Assembly: GCF_003287975.1 (NCBI RefSeq)
Contig: NZ_QMKQ01000025.1
Location: forward strand, 1-53,184
Direction: 5' to 3'
Length of the DNA stretch: 53,184 nt
From: Arthrobacter sp. AQ5-05
GTDB taxonomy: Bacteria > Actinomycetota > Actinomycetes > Actinomycetales > Micrococcaceae
Position 1 is the first letter of the stretch; each line of letters begins with the position of its first letter. The position numbers and the translations under genes were made by a program. The notes below the pieces were generated by a model, which was not told the origin of the DNA, ran no database searches, and saw only the letters and a program-made list of their open reading frames with translations. This document shows, piece after piece, positions 1-7,756 of this stretch.

Positions 1-2
1 TC

Positions 3-104
3 ATCACCCGGGTGGCCTTCGGATTCAAAGCACCCGAAGCCCTCATCGGCCTGGCGATGCTCAGCCTCGGAGGCCGGAAACCGGTACTCCCGGGACGGGG
101 ATGA
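3..104 (+). mobile_element. C-terminal tail of a transposase (ISL3-like?)
   Basis: The window opens inside an open frame of 33 residues that ends at a TGA overlapping the next ATG. It contains VAFGFKAPEALIGLAMLSLG followed by a short basic end. This looks to me like the C-terminal end of an ISL3-type transposase from high-GC Gram-positives, but the fragment is too short to prove it. If right, an insertion sequence lies just left of the window, which would fit the decayed genes that follow. Confidence 0.35.
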
Positions 105-803
105 CCCACGGAAGAGTCAGTAGAGCCCAAATTCAGGTCAAGGGGACACTGTTGTCGTACCTGGAAGCAGGGGGCGGAAGTGCCGTTCCGTTGTTTCTGC
201 TGCACGGCACTTTCTGGAGCCGCGCCTGGCTCCCGGTGCTTCCGGGGCTGGCCGCACATTCCAGGTGTGTGGCACTTGACTTGCCGGGGTTCGGTGCCAG
301 CGATGGAGAGCTGGACGTTCACAACGCCACGGTACCGGAGCTGGCCCGGACGGTGCTGGCTGCAGCGGACGCACTGAGCATGGCACGTTTTGACCTGGCC
401 GGCCATGACATTGGCGGAGGAATTGCCCAGCATCTGGCCGCGACGTCCGGCCGCCCGCGCCGAAACTACCCGCAAGGCAGTGGGCAGGCCACTGAGTGAG
501 GATGAGGTAGCCGACTATGTCTCTCCGTGGAAGGACCCGGCCAAGGTCAGGTCCTGGATGGCCATGGCGGCCGCGGCGGATGCCCGTTACACCATGGACC
601 TTGTCCCTGCCCTGAAAGAAGCTGCCATCCCCACCCGCCTGGTCTGGGGCCGCGAGGATGAATTTCAGAAGGTTACGTTCGCCCGCCGCTACACGGCACA
701 AATCCCGGCATCCGACCTCCGGGAAGTCCCAGGCAAACACATTCCGACCGAGGACAGCCCGGAGCAGGTAACCGAAGCCATCCTCGACCACCTGGCAGCG
801 TAA
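101..803 (+). pseudogene. alpha/beta hydrolase, internally deleted and frameshifted
   Basis: The first 132 codons encode an alpha/beta-hydrolase N-terminus: LFLLHGTFWS (HG oxyanion-hole motif), DLPGFGASDG and nucleophile elbow GHDIGGG. Asp sits where a serine hydrolase has Ser, as in haloalkane dehalogenases and epoxide hydrolases. That frame stops at 499. The family C-terminus (IPTRLVWGREDEF with the acid, VPGKHIPTEDSP with the His) lies in the +3 frame up to 803. The two halves total about 235 residues against about 280 for intact relatives, and the cap domain is missing, so deletion plus frameshift near 440-470 is the simplest reading. Almost certainly non-functional. Confidence 0.8.
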
Positions 804-824
804 ACCGGGCCGTTTTTTGAAAAG

Positions 825-1340
825 CTACGCACCCTGCGCTCTGACGTGCCAGGCTATCGCATCACGCGAGGCCTTTGTCCTTGACCCAGGCAGCTGCAGC
901 ACGCCGGGGGTTTGCTTCGCGTCTTCGGAAACCTTTTCGTTGAGCTGCATGAGGTCTGCGGTGCGGGGCATCCGTGAAGCCTTGCGGGGAATGTCCTTGC
1001 CCTGGGTCCCGGCCGTGTTGGTGCGGATCAGGGGCAGTACCTGCTGGGCGGCGACGATATCCCCCGGATCTTCAAGGGTGATGAGGTTGTTGCTTGCGAT
1101 CAGCGGGGGCGTGCTGAAGATATCGGCCGCCCGAACCCGGTCACCGAGCAGCGCCCTGAGAGTGATGGTCCTGCCACCATCGGTGAACGGGACGAGCTCC
1201 TTGGGCACGCACCCCTAGGCGGCCTTGGGTCCGGGCGAACCTGATTCCTTTAAGCCCTCCCGAGCGGGTTGATGGTGAATTGCATCCGGCCAGGCCCAGG
1301 ACGAGCAGGATCCGGGCATGAGAATGGCGGATGGTGCCAA
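825..1340 (-). pseudogene. remnant of an osmoprotectant (OpuC/ProX-like) substrate-binding lipoprotein
   Basis: The 127-codon frame at 825-1208 carries the C-terminal lobe of a glycine-betaine/choline-type binding protein: VPFTDGGRTITLRALLGDRV, then AADIFSTPPLI, LITLEDPGDI and AAQQVLPLI. Intact relatives are about 300 residues, so most of the protein is absent. Upstream on the same strand (about 1250-1320), another frame encodes LLVLGLAGCN, which resembles a lipoprotein signal and lipobox. The two pieces are not in one frame. The extreme C-terminus is also altered. I read this as an internally deleted gene; no permease or ATPase partner is present. Confidence 0.7.
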
Positions 1341-1460
1341 GGGGTTCCTATCAGGTACGTCCTGCTGCCTGTGCTGCTGCTCCGGATGCAGCCGCGCAGG
1401 GGGCGGCGGGATGCACCGTGATGCCGGGGCTGGAAACCCGGTCATCAGGGCGCCCCCGGG

Positions 1461-2009
1461 CTAGGCGCTCAGGGACGGTGCTGCCGGGACGTCAAGTTCC
1501 GTCTTGGCGTAGTGGTTGAAGTAGTTCGTGAAGAGGTTCGCGGCGATGTGCGCGAAGGCTTCAGTCAGTTCCTCGTCGGTCCAGCCGGCGTCGAGGGCAA
1601 CCTGCCAGGCGGCGTCGGAAACATTTCCGGTCCTCGCCGCGACTTCGCGTGCCACCTCAGTGATGGCGGCGAGCTTCGGATCAAAGTCCACCTCCCCTGC
1701 GCGCACTGCGAGGATCTGTTCGTCCGTGAGCCCGGACTTGCGTGCCGAGAGCGTATGGGCGGCCTGGCAGTAGTCGCAACCGTTCTGGTTGCCTACGGCC
1801 AAGGCGATGGCTTCCTTGGTCTGCGCATCGAACGACCCATGGGCGGCAATGGCCTGCGAGATGCCCTCGTAAGCGCCGAGCACAGCCGGGGAGTGGGCCA
1901 TGCCGGCATGGATGTTCAGCAATTTTCCCATGCGTTGTTTCAGATGGCCGGCCATTTCCTTGGATCCTTGCGGGGCGCTGTCGAGGGTGTGGGCAGGAAT
2001 GCGGGGCAT
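1461..2009 (-). CDS. AhpD-like / carboxymuconolactone decarboxylase family peroxidase-related protein
   Basis: This 182-aa protein has the AhpD active-site layout: Glu67 in KEAIALAVG, then Cys78-Asp-Tyr-Cys81 and His85 (CDYCQAAH). In AhpD-type proteins the two cysteines cycle between thiol and disulfide to reduce peroxides or an adaptor. A good SD (AAGGAG, 5 nt spacing) precedes the ATG at 2009. It is the last gene of the minus-strand run, 104 bp after the Crp/Fnr gene. E. coli ynjA, next to ynjBCD, is also an AhpD-like protein, which makes its place here meaningful. The natural substrate cannot be read from sequence. Confidence 0.9.
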   Translation of the reverse strand: MPRIPAHTLDSAPQGSKEMAGHLKQRMGKLLNIHAGMAHSPAVLGAYEGISQAIAAHGSFDAQTKEAIALAVGNQNGCDYCQAAHTLSARKSGLTDEQILAVRAGEVDFDPKLAAITEVAREVAARTGNVSDAAWQVALDAGWTDEELTEAFAHIAANLFTNYFNHYAKTELDVPAAPSLSA

Positions 2010-2113
2010 AGTGGCTCCTTGTTTTGCGGTTGGTGTGTCGGATCAGTGAAGGCTTTTGCGTTGACGGCGGCCTCGAAGGGTGCACCCTGCCGGGCATTTG
2101 TCTTGATTCCCGG

Positions 2114-2902
2114 TCACGGTCTGCTGCTCGCTGCCGCCGAACGCAGGGCTGCGGGGTTCTGGATCGTGATGCGGCCTCGGCCTTGGCGGATGATTCCCTG
2201 GGCCGCGAAGTCTGCCAGTGCTTTGCTGGTGGCCTCCCGGGTGGCACCGAGCAGGCCCGCGATCTGTTCATGGGTGAGCCTTATGGCCCGGCTCTGCCCG
2301 AACCGGCCGCCGGGTGCCGAGGCGTCGAGGTTGATCAGGGTAGAGGCCACGCGGGCTGAGAGTGGCCGCAATGCCAGGTCCGTGAGGCGTTCCTCCAGCC
2401 GGGCCACCTGCTCCCCGAGCAGCCGGGAGATCCGGATCGCGATGCGGGGGTCAGAAATCAGGTATCTTTCCACGTCCTTGAGTCCCAGCCGGCAGATGAC
2501 GGAGTCCTCGATGGATTCCGCATAGTTGTCGTACATGCGCTGGCCGACCAGCATCATTTCCCCGAAGACGGCTCCCGGTTCCAGGATGGCCATCGTGAGG
2601 GCTTTGCCGTCCTCTGCAACACGGAAGACCCGTATCCGGCCCGACTTGAGGATAAAGAGGGCGGTGACAGGCTGGGACTGGCTGTAGACGAGCTCTCCTC
2701 GGCGGAACATCCGGGCCGGGGCCATCATGTCCATCGCGTGCATCTCTTCAGCGGAAAGGTCAGCAAAGAGATCCACTTCGTTCAGGCAAGTGAAGGGGTC
2801 CTCCGGGCCTGCCGTGAGTGGATATGGTTCGCGTTGGCCCGGAGACCAAGGCTGGAGGCCGCCCACGGCGGCTTCCAGCCCTTTTTCCCAGTTATCACTC
2901 AT
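2114..2902 (-). CDS. Crp/Fnr-family transcriptional regulator
   Basis: 262 aa. The first half is a cyclic-nucleotide-binding-type beta barrel (LFADLSAEEMHAMDMM, GELVYSQSQPVTALFILKSG, LEPGAVFGEMMLVGQ) and the C-terminus is a winged HTH of the Crp type (LTHEQIAGLLGATREATSKA, GIIRQGRGRI). The effector is unknown; there is no Fnr-style N-terminal cysteine cluster. The start overlaps the stop of the upstream membrane-protein gene by 8 nt, so the two are probably translationally coupled. It sits between the ynj-like transport genes and the AhpD-like gene and is the natural candidate for a local regulator. Confidence 0.93.
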   Translation of the reverse strand: MSDNWEKGLEAAVGGLQPWSPGQREPYPLTAGPEDPFTCLNEVDLFADLSAEEMHAMDMMAPARMFRRGELVYSQSQPVTALFILKSGRIRVFRVAEDGKALTMAILEPGAVFGEMMLVGQRMYDNYAESIEDSVICRLGLKDVERYLISDPRIAIRISRLLGEQVARLEERLTDLALRPLSARVASTLINLDASAPGGRFGQSRAIRLTHEQIAGLLGATREATSKALADFAAQGIIRQGRGRITIQNPAALRSAAASSRP

Positions 2903-3353
2903 GTGCGGACTTCAGGATGCGGAAGGCCACCGGGGCCAGGATGACGCCGTAAATCAGGTGGCCCATGAGGGACAGTCCTGCGGCCGCATCAATCATGAAC
3001 AGGGGCATGCCCAGCATCATGGGCATGATCAGCAGCGGGCCGAGGACCCACCAGAGCGCCCCGTAGGCAAGGCCGATCAGCGCAGCCCGGCCATAGGAGG
3101 TCAGGAGACCGGCGAAGGGCACGGTCAGGCCCCAGCCGATCAGCACTGAGATCACGAGGTGGATTCCAAAGCCCACCACGGCAGAATCCGAACCGACCAT
3201 CGAGGCAATCATGGGCAGCATGCCCATCATGGCCATCAGGACGCCGAAGACGAGACCGCCGGCAATACCGCCGATGGCACCCGCGGCGATGCGCCGGGCA
3301 ATTTGATGACTGAAGGCGTGTGGCTGGTGTGCCACGGGAGATGTTGCGGACAT
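2895..3353 (-). CDS. small multi-pass membrane protein, unrecognised
   Basis: 152 aa with four hydrophobic segments: around AGAIGGIAGGLVFGVLMAMM, then a Val/Ile-rich helix, LIGLAYGALWWVLGPLL and LIYGVILAPVAF. It is rich in Met and Gly. I chose the ATG at 3353 (MSATSPVAHQ) over the longer frame because a GAAAGG SD sits at the right distance and the extra N-terminus is low-complexity. The gene overlaps the Crp/Fnr start by 8 nt. The Met-rich helices (MMGMLPMI, MPMMLGMPLF) could suggest metal or redox work, but that is only a guess. Confidence 0.75.
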   Translation of the reverse strand: MSATSPVAHQPHAFSHQIARRIAAGAIGGIAGGLVFGVLMAMMGMLPMIASMVGSDSAVVGFGIHLVISVLIGWGLTVPFAGLLTSYGRAALIGLAYGALWWVLGPLLIMPMMLGMPLFMIDAAAGLSLMGHLIYGVILAPVAFRILKSAHE

Positions 3354-3497
3354 CGTCTTGCTGCCTTTCGTTGAAACGGAACTGCTTACCCTAGAAAGGT
3401 AGGCCTCTGGTCGCTCCTTGTTCTGTGAACGCGGACACATAACGTGCGCCGGTTCTGCTTCTCCCGCCATTTGGGCGCCGGGCTGCTCCCTCCGGTT

Positions 3498-3644
3498 TCA
3501 GTCCACTTTTTCCATGCTGTGTCCGCAGCAGCAGACCGGGTCCTGGTCTCCGCCGTGACCCGGGGCTGCCCCTTTGGTGACCGTTATTTCACACCCGCAG
3601 GCGGTATCCGGGCAGCGGTAAACCTCTCCTTCTTGCAGGGCCAT
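3498..3644 (-). CDS. 48-aa Cys-rich zinc-ribbon/rubredoxin-like peptide
   Basis: A 48-codon frame too short for usual ORF calling. It encodes MALQEGEVYRCPDTACGCE near the N-terminus and CCCGHSMEKVD at the C-terminus. Six cysteines (11, 16, 18, 38-40) and one His form two clusters of the kind that hold a metal. A strong SD (GAAGGAG) lies 6 nt before the ATG at 3644; the alternative ATG at 3650 touches the SD and is unlikely. It lies 39 bp after the ATPase stop on the same strand, so it is probably the next gene of the ynj-like run. A role in metal or redox handling is inference. Confidence 0.75.
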   Translation of the reverse strand: MALQEGEVYRCPDTACGCEITVTKGAAPGHGGDQDPVCCCGHSMEKVD

Positions 3645-3683
3645 GGCCATCTCCTTCACTTCAGTTTTTGGTTGCTGATACTG

Positions 3684-4778
3684 TCACGCTAAAACCTTCC
3701 CGTCGGGGGAAGTCAAGGGCGCACTGCGGTGTTCTGACGTCCCGCCGACTACTGCCAATGCGGGCGTGGGAAGTTGGATACGGATGGCATCCCCTGTGGC
3801 GAGGGCGGGGCTGGCGGTGGCTTCTGCATGCAGGTTCACGCCGGCGGCTTCCATGGTGACCAGTTTCCGGGGCCCGCGGGTGCGGATCCGGGTTACCACC
3901 GCTAGCAGGCCCGGGCTGTGTTCGTCCAGGAGGATGACGTGTTCCTGGCGGATGACCATCGTGGCGGGTCCTTCCGGCCATTGGTGGTTTCCGGGCAGCG
4001 CGTGGGCGCCCAGTGCGGAGTAGTGCACGCCCTCGCGTACCGTCCCGGGGATTTCGTTGGTTCCTCCCAGCAGGCGGCTGACCTGGAGTGAAGCGGGCCG
4101 GGTGTACATCTCTTGGACAGTGCTGTGCTGGAGCAGCTTGCCTTCACTGATCAGGGCGAGATGGTCGGCCACTGCCGCAGCCTCGTCCCGGTCGTGGGTG
4201 ACCATCAGGATCGTGGGGTTCAGTTTCTCCCGCACCTGTGCCAGCAGTTCGTGCATGGCTGAGCGCAGTTCGGGGTCCAGGGCGCTGAAGGGTTCATCCA
4301 GAAGCAGCACCTCGGGGCGGGCGGCCAGGCCGCGGGCAATAGCCACCCGCTGTTGCTGGCCTCCGGATAAGTCAGAAACTGCCCGCTTGCCCGTCCCTTC
4401 CATCTGGACCAGGTCGAGAAAAGTTTCCGCATCCGTGCGGGCCCGCCGGCGGGGAACACCACGGATTGTCGCGGCGAAAGCCACATTGTCAAGAACATTC
4501 AGGTGCGGGAAAAGCAGCGGCCGCTGGAAAACCATCGCCATCCCCCGGCGTTCGGGCCGGACCGCTGCAAGGTTCTGGCCGTCCAGCAGAACACTGCCGC
4601 GGTCCGGAATCTCCAGGCCCGCCACCGTCCGCAGGAGCGTGCTCTTACCGGACCCGGACGGCCCCAGTACGGCGGTGCAGGAACCGGGCGCCAGCGAAAG
4701 GCTGAACTCCTCGAGTGCGGGCACAGGCGATCCCTTGAACGACTTTGAAAGCCCGTGCAGATCCAATCCCTGCCTCAT
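3684..4778 (-). CDS. ynjD: ABC transporter ATP-binding protein, YnjD-like
   Basis: 364 aa. Walker A (GPSGSGKST, residues 39-47), Q-loop region, signature LSGGQQQRVAIARGLA, Walker B VLLLDEPFSALD and switch His (VTHDRDEA) are all present. A C-terminal TOBE-like extension follows, as in importers of the thiamine/iron/sulfate class. The start at 4778 (MRQGLDL) is set by an ATGA overlap with the permease stop; the longer frame upstream is a shadow of the permease. It powers the importer formed with the two permeases and the YnjB-like lipoprotein. The substrate of YnjBCD is not established even in E. coli. Confidence 0.92.
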   Translation of the reverse strand: MRQGLDLHGLSKSFKGSPVPALEEFSLSLAPGSCTAVLGPSGSGKSTLLRTVAGLEIPDRGSVLLDGQNLAAVRPERRGMAMVFQRPLLFPHLNVLDNVAFAATIRGVPRRRARTDAETFLDLVQMEGTGKRAVSDLSGGQQQRVAIARGLAARPEVLLLDEPFSALDPELRSAMHELLAQVREKLNPTILMVTHDRDEAAAVADHLALISEGKLLQHSTVQEMYTRPASLQVSRLLGGTNEIPGTVREGVHYSALGAHALPGNHQWPEGPATMVIRQEHVILLDEHSPGLLAVVTRIRTRGPRKLVTMEAAGVNLHAEATASPALATGDAIRIQLPTPALAVVGGTSEHRSAPLTSPDGKVLA

Positions 4779-5641
4779 GACCGGCTTCCCCGCCGTCGTC
4801 GTCCTGTCAGACCCAGCAACAGCAACAGTCCCAGCGGGGGCGCCAGCGCCATCACGGACAGCACCGCTACGATACCGTCGTTGCCGGTCCCCGACGCGGC
4901 GGATGCCACCAGCAACGGTACTGTCACCAGGGAACCGCCGCCGATCAGAAGGGTGACCAGGTAGTCGCTCCATCCAACCAGGAAGGCCAGGAAAGCTGCC
5001 CGAGCCAGGGCCGGTGCGATCAGGGGCAATTGGACCCGGAGGAACACCTGGCCCCGGGTGGCGCCCAGGGTGCAGGCCTCTTCCTCGAAACCGATGTCAT
5101 GGGCTGCATACGCCAGCCGCATGACGTACGTCGTGTAGGGCAGGGCGTAGACCGTCAGGACAAGGACGACGCCGGCATAGGAGGGAACCTGGAGCCGGAC
5201 CAGCAGGACATTCAGCCCAAAAACCGCGACGAAGGCCGGCAGTGCCAGCGGAGCGAACAACAGGCCACTGACCGGCGCCGACCACCGGGAAGGGTGGAAG
5301 GCCAGGCTCCGGGCGGCCAGGACACCGAGCGGCGTGGCAACGGCACTGACCACAAAGCCAAGGCCCAGTGAGCCGGCAAACGCAATGGCCGCGCCTCGGG
5401 ACAGGGCGGAGTCAACGTTCTGCAGTCCCCAGTCCTGGGGCAGCGGTGCGGGGTAGGACCAACGGTCCGCGAAGATCCAGAGACCCAGGGGTAGCAGCGG
5501 CAGCACAAACCACACCGCAAGGGCCGCGGCAGTTGCCGACCTCAGGATCCGGCCGCCGGCACGGGAACGCGTCAGCCCGTTCTGCGCCGCGTCTTTCGGT
5601 AAGGTCTGCTGGTTGAGCCCCGGCGGCAGCGTTATCGCCAT
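4775..5641 (-). CDS. ABC transporter permease (YnjC C-terminal-half equivalent)
   Basis: 288 aa with about six membrane helices and a classical EAA coupling loop (FEEEACTLGATRGQVFLRVQ) that contacts the ATPase. It overlaps the preceding permease by 10 nt and the ATPase by 4 nt, so the four transport genes are tightly coupled. E. coli YnjC is one protein of about 510 residues; here the equivalent appears as two separate permeases. The assignment as a YnjC half rests on the YnjB-like neighbour rather than on this protein alone. Confidence 0.88.
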   Translation of the reverse strand: MAITLPPGLNQQTLPKDAAQNGLTRSRAGGRILRSATAAALAVWFVLPLLPLGLWIFADRWSYPAPLPQDWGLQNVDSALSRGAAIAFAGSLGLGFVVSAVATPLGVLAARSLAFHPSRWSAPVSGLLFAPLALPAFVAVFGLNVLLVRLQVPSYAGVVLVLTVYALPYTTYVMRLAYAAHDIGFEEEACTLGATRGQVFLRVQLPLIAPALARAAFLAFLVGWSDYLVTLLIGGGSLVTVPLLVASAASGTGNDGIVAVLSVMALAPPLGLLLLLGLTGRRRRGSRS

Positions 5642-6552
5642 AGCGGGATCTTTCGGAGGCAGGCGAGTGCCGCGAGTGCCGCGCTTAGGGACACCACTGC
5701 CGTGACGACGGCGACGGCGGCCGCCTCAGGCCGTGAGGTGAGCGTCACCGAGTTATACAGACGCAACGCCATGACGGGCAGCGGCTCGGGATAGGGCCGG
5801 CCCAGAAGCCAGGCAACTTCATAGGATCCGAAACTGTAGATGAACGCAATGGTGCCGGAAATAATCAGGGCGGGCAGGCTCAGGGGCAGCAGCACGTGGC
5901 GCAAGCGGCGGAGCCTCCCGGCGCCCAGGAGGGCGGCGGTTTCCTCGTAATCCACGGATCGGGTTGCCAGCGTGCCGGCCACGACGAGTCCCACGAACGC
6001 TGACTCCTTCCATGCGTATTCAAAAATGACGGCCAGCCACCACTGACCTCCCACGATGTCGGGCCAGCGCTCTGCTGCACCAAAAACCCTGGCCAGCAGC
6101 CCGGAATCGGCCAGCAGGAGACCTGCCGTGGCTGCCCCCACAATGTGGGGAACGGGGATGGACAGTGAGCTCATGGCCGCAACGAGTTTCCCGCACCACC
6201 TGCCCTGCATCATGATCAGGGCTGCCGTGAACCCGATCAGGCACGCCAGGACAGTGGATGCTCCGGCGATGGCCAGCGAGAGCCCCGCTCCAACCAGGAG
6301 GTCACCGCCATGGGCCGTGTAGGCTGCCGTCGAAAGTTCCGGCCGGCCCACCAGCGGCATCAGCCCCAGGCTCTGGGCCGCGACCATAGCTGACCCGCCA
6401 ACCACCACGAAGGCGACAAGCAGGACCGCGGGGACCGCAAGGAGCGCCCCCAGGACGCGGGCCTTCCTCCCGTGACCAGCCGCCGTCAGCGGCCGGGGCC
6501 GGGCTGTCAGGACTTCAGCCGCCGGCAAGGATCTGCCTCCGCCAGGCCTCAT
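5632..6552 (-). CDS. ABC transporter permease (YnjC N-terminal-half equivalent)
   Basis: About 306 aa, six predicted membrane helices and a coupling-loop motif (DYEETAALLGAGRLRRLRHV). I place the start at the ATG at 6552 (MRPGGGRSLP), inside the last codons of the lipoprotein gene (38-nt overlap). No strong SD is visible there, so the true start could be slightly later. The open frame extends back to 6687, but that part is a shadow of the lipoprotein gene. It partners with the second permease as a heterodimer. Confidence 0.86.
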   Translation of the reverse strand: MRPGGGRSLPAAEVLTARPRPLTAAGHGRKARVLGALLAVPAVLLVAFVVVGGSAMVAAQSLGLMPLVGRPELSTAAYTAHGGDLLVGAGLSLAIAGASTVLACLIGFTAALIMMQGRWCGKLVAAMSSLSIPVPHIVGAATAGLLLADSGLLARVFGAAERWPDIVGGQWWLAVIFEYAWKESAFVGLVVAGTLATRSVDYEETAALLGAGRLRRLRHVLLPLSLPALIISGTIAFIYSFGSYEVAWLLGRPYPEPLPVMALRLYNSVTLTSRPEAAAVAVVTAVVSLSAALAALACLRKIPLWR

Positions 6553-7756
6553 CCAGAGCAGGCACCCACTCAGCGGCAAGCTCCGGGTTCGCGTTCTTTG
6601 ACAGCACTTCATAGCCCGGCACCACGGGGGATGTCGGGAGCTGTTCGAACAGGGCACGCCCTTCAGGGCTGAGTGCGTCGGAATCAAGGACGGGGAACTG
6701 TCCCCAGATCCTGGGGTCCGCCTTTGTGGCCTGCTGCTCCTCTGACAAGGCGATATTGGCCACTACCATGGCTCCGGAGCGCTGGCCCGAGGTTGAAGGA
6801 ATGGCCAGAAAGCTTGCATTGCCGACGGTTCCCTCGTCCAGGGTGAGCACTTTGGTCGTAGCCGGGTAGGTTCCATCCGCCACCAGCTTGGTCAGCGTCG
6901 CCGGCCCGTACGTCATGGTGAAATCCACCTGTCCCCCCGCATACAGGGCATCAAGTTCACCGGAAGACTTCGGGTAGGTAGATCCCTGCCGCCAGAGGGA
7001 TGGTTTCAGGTCTTCCAGTTCGTTCAGGAGGGCGGGACTGAGCCTGTCGAATGCGTCCTGGTCAAAGGCCAGCGGCACGTTGGCGTAGCCTCCGGAGACG
7101 CTGTAGAGCACTTCCCGGGTGAAGACGGAGCCAGTGAAGTCCGGCGGCGCCGGGTAGGTGAAGCGCCCCGGGTTCGCACTGACCCACTCCAGCAGGCCGG
7201 CGAGGGTGGTCGGAGGCTCGGGGACGGCTGCGGAGTTGTACGCGATGGTAAATTGCGCTTTGCTCCAGGGGGCTTCGCAGCCGTCCACCGGAGTCCCAAA
7301 GTCCTCCGAGAGCAGCGGATCGGAAGGGTTGGTGAGTTCCATGTTGGGCAGCAGCGAGGTCCAGCCGCAGGCCCACGCCCTGGCCTCCTTGCCGGTGCCG
7401 AAGTTGTTTCCGTTGACCCAGACGAGGTCCACTTCGCCGTCGGTGGTGCCGGACTGGATCTCGGTCAGGACACGGTTGAGGGCGTCCCTGGTGTCGGCTA
7501 CCGGGACGCGTTCCAGCGTGATGCCTTCATCGGCGGCAGCAGGAATGAGGTGCTCGTCCACGTAGGAATTGCCTTGCGTGTCACCGCCGTACATCCACAG
7601 TTTGACTGTCTGTCCCTGCGCTGCGGAGGCGACCTCTTCCCAGCTGTCCGGTTCAGGTTGTTCGGCGGGTCCCGCCGCGCAACTGCTGAGGAACAGCAGT
7701 CCGGCGGTGGCCGCCGCGAGCACGTTCCGGCGGCGAATGGGGAGGGCTGGCTTCAA
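6515..7756 (-). CDS. ynjB: YnjB-like ABC transporter substrate-binding lipoprotein
   Basis: 413 aa starting at a TTG that overlaps the radical SAM stop (TTGA); an AGGACA SD precedes it and no ATG fits. The N-terminus is a lipoprotein signal: basic RRRN, a hydrophobic stretch, then lipobox LSSC. The mature part has hallmarks I recognise from E. coli YnjB: VKLWMYGGDTQGNSYVDE, a valine/aspartate-rich segment (RVPVADTRDALNRVL) and DLVWVNGNNFGTGKEA. It is a periplasmic-binding-protein fold tethered outside the membrane. The ligand is unknown. Confidence 0.88.
   Translation of the reverse strand: MKPALPIRRRNVLAAATAGLLFLSSCAAGPAEQPEPDSWEEVASAAQGQTVKLWMYGGDTQGNSYVDEHLIPAAADEGITLERVPVADTRDALNRVLTEIQSGTTDGEVDLVWVNGNNFGTGKEARAWACGWTSLLPNMELTNPSDPLLSEDFGTPVDGCEAPWSKAQFTIAYNSAAVPEPPTTLAGLLEWVSANPGRFTYPAPPDFTGSVFTREVLYSVSGGYANVPLAFDQDAFDRLSPALLNELEDLKPSLWRQGSTYPKSSGELDALYAGGQVDFTMTYGPATLTKLVADGTYPATTKVLTLDEGTVGNASFLAIPSTSGQRSGAMVVANIALSEEQQATKADPRIWGQFPVLDSDALSPEGRALFEQLPTSPVVPGYEVLSKNANPELAAEWVPALDEAWRRQILAGG

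Noticed and set aside
1512-2525. 337-codon plus-strand open frame
   Set aside because: It lies antisense to the AhpD-like and Crp/Fnr genes, both of which have full domain motifs and SDs; no family resemblance.
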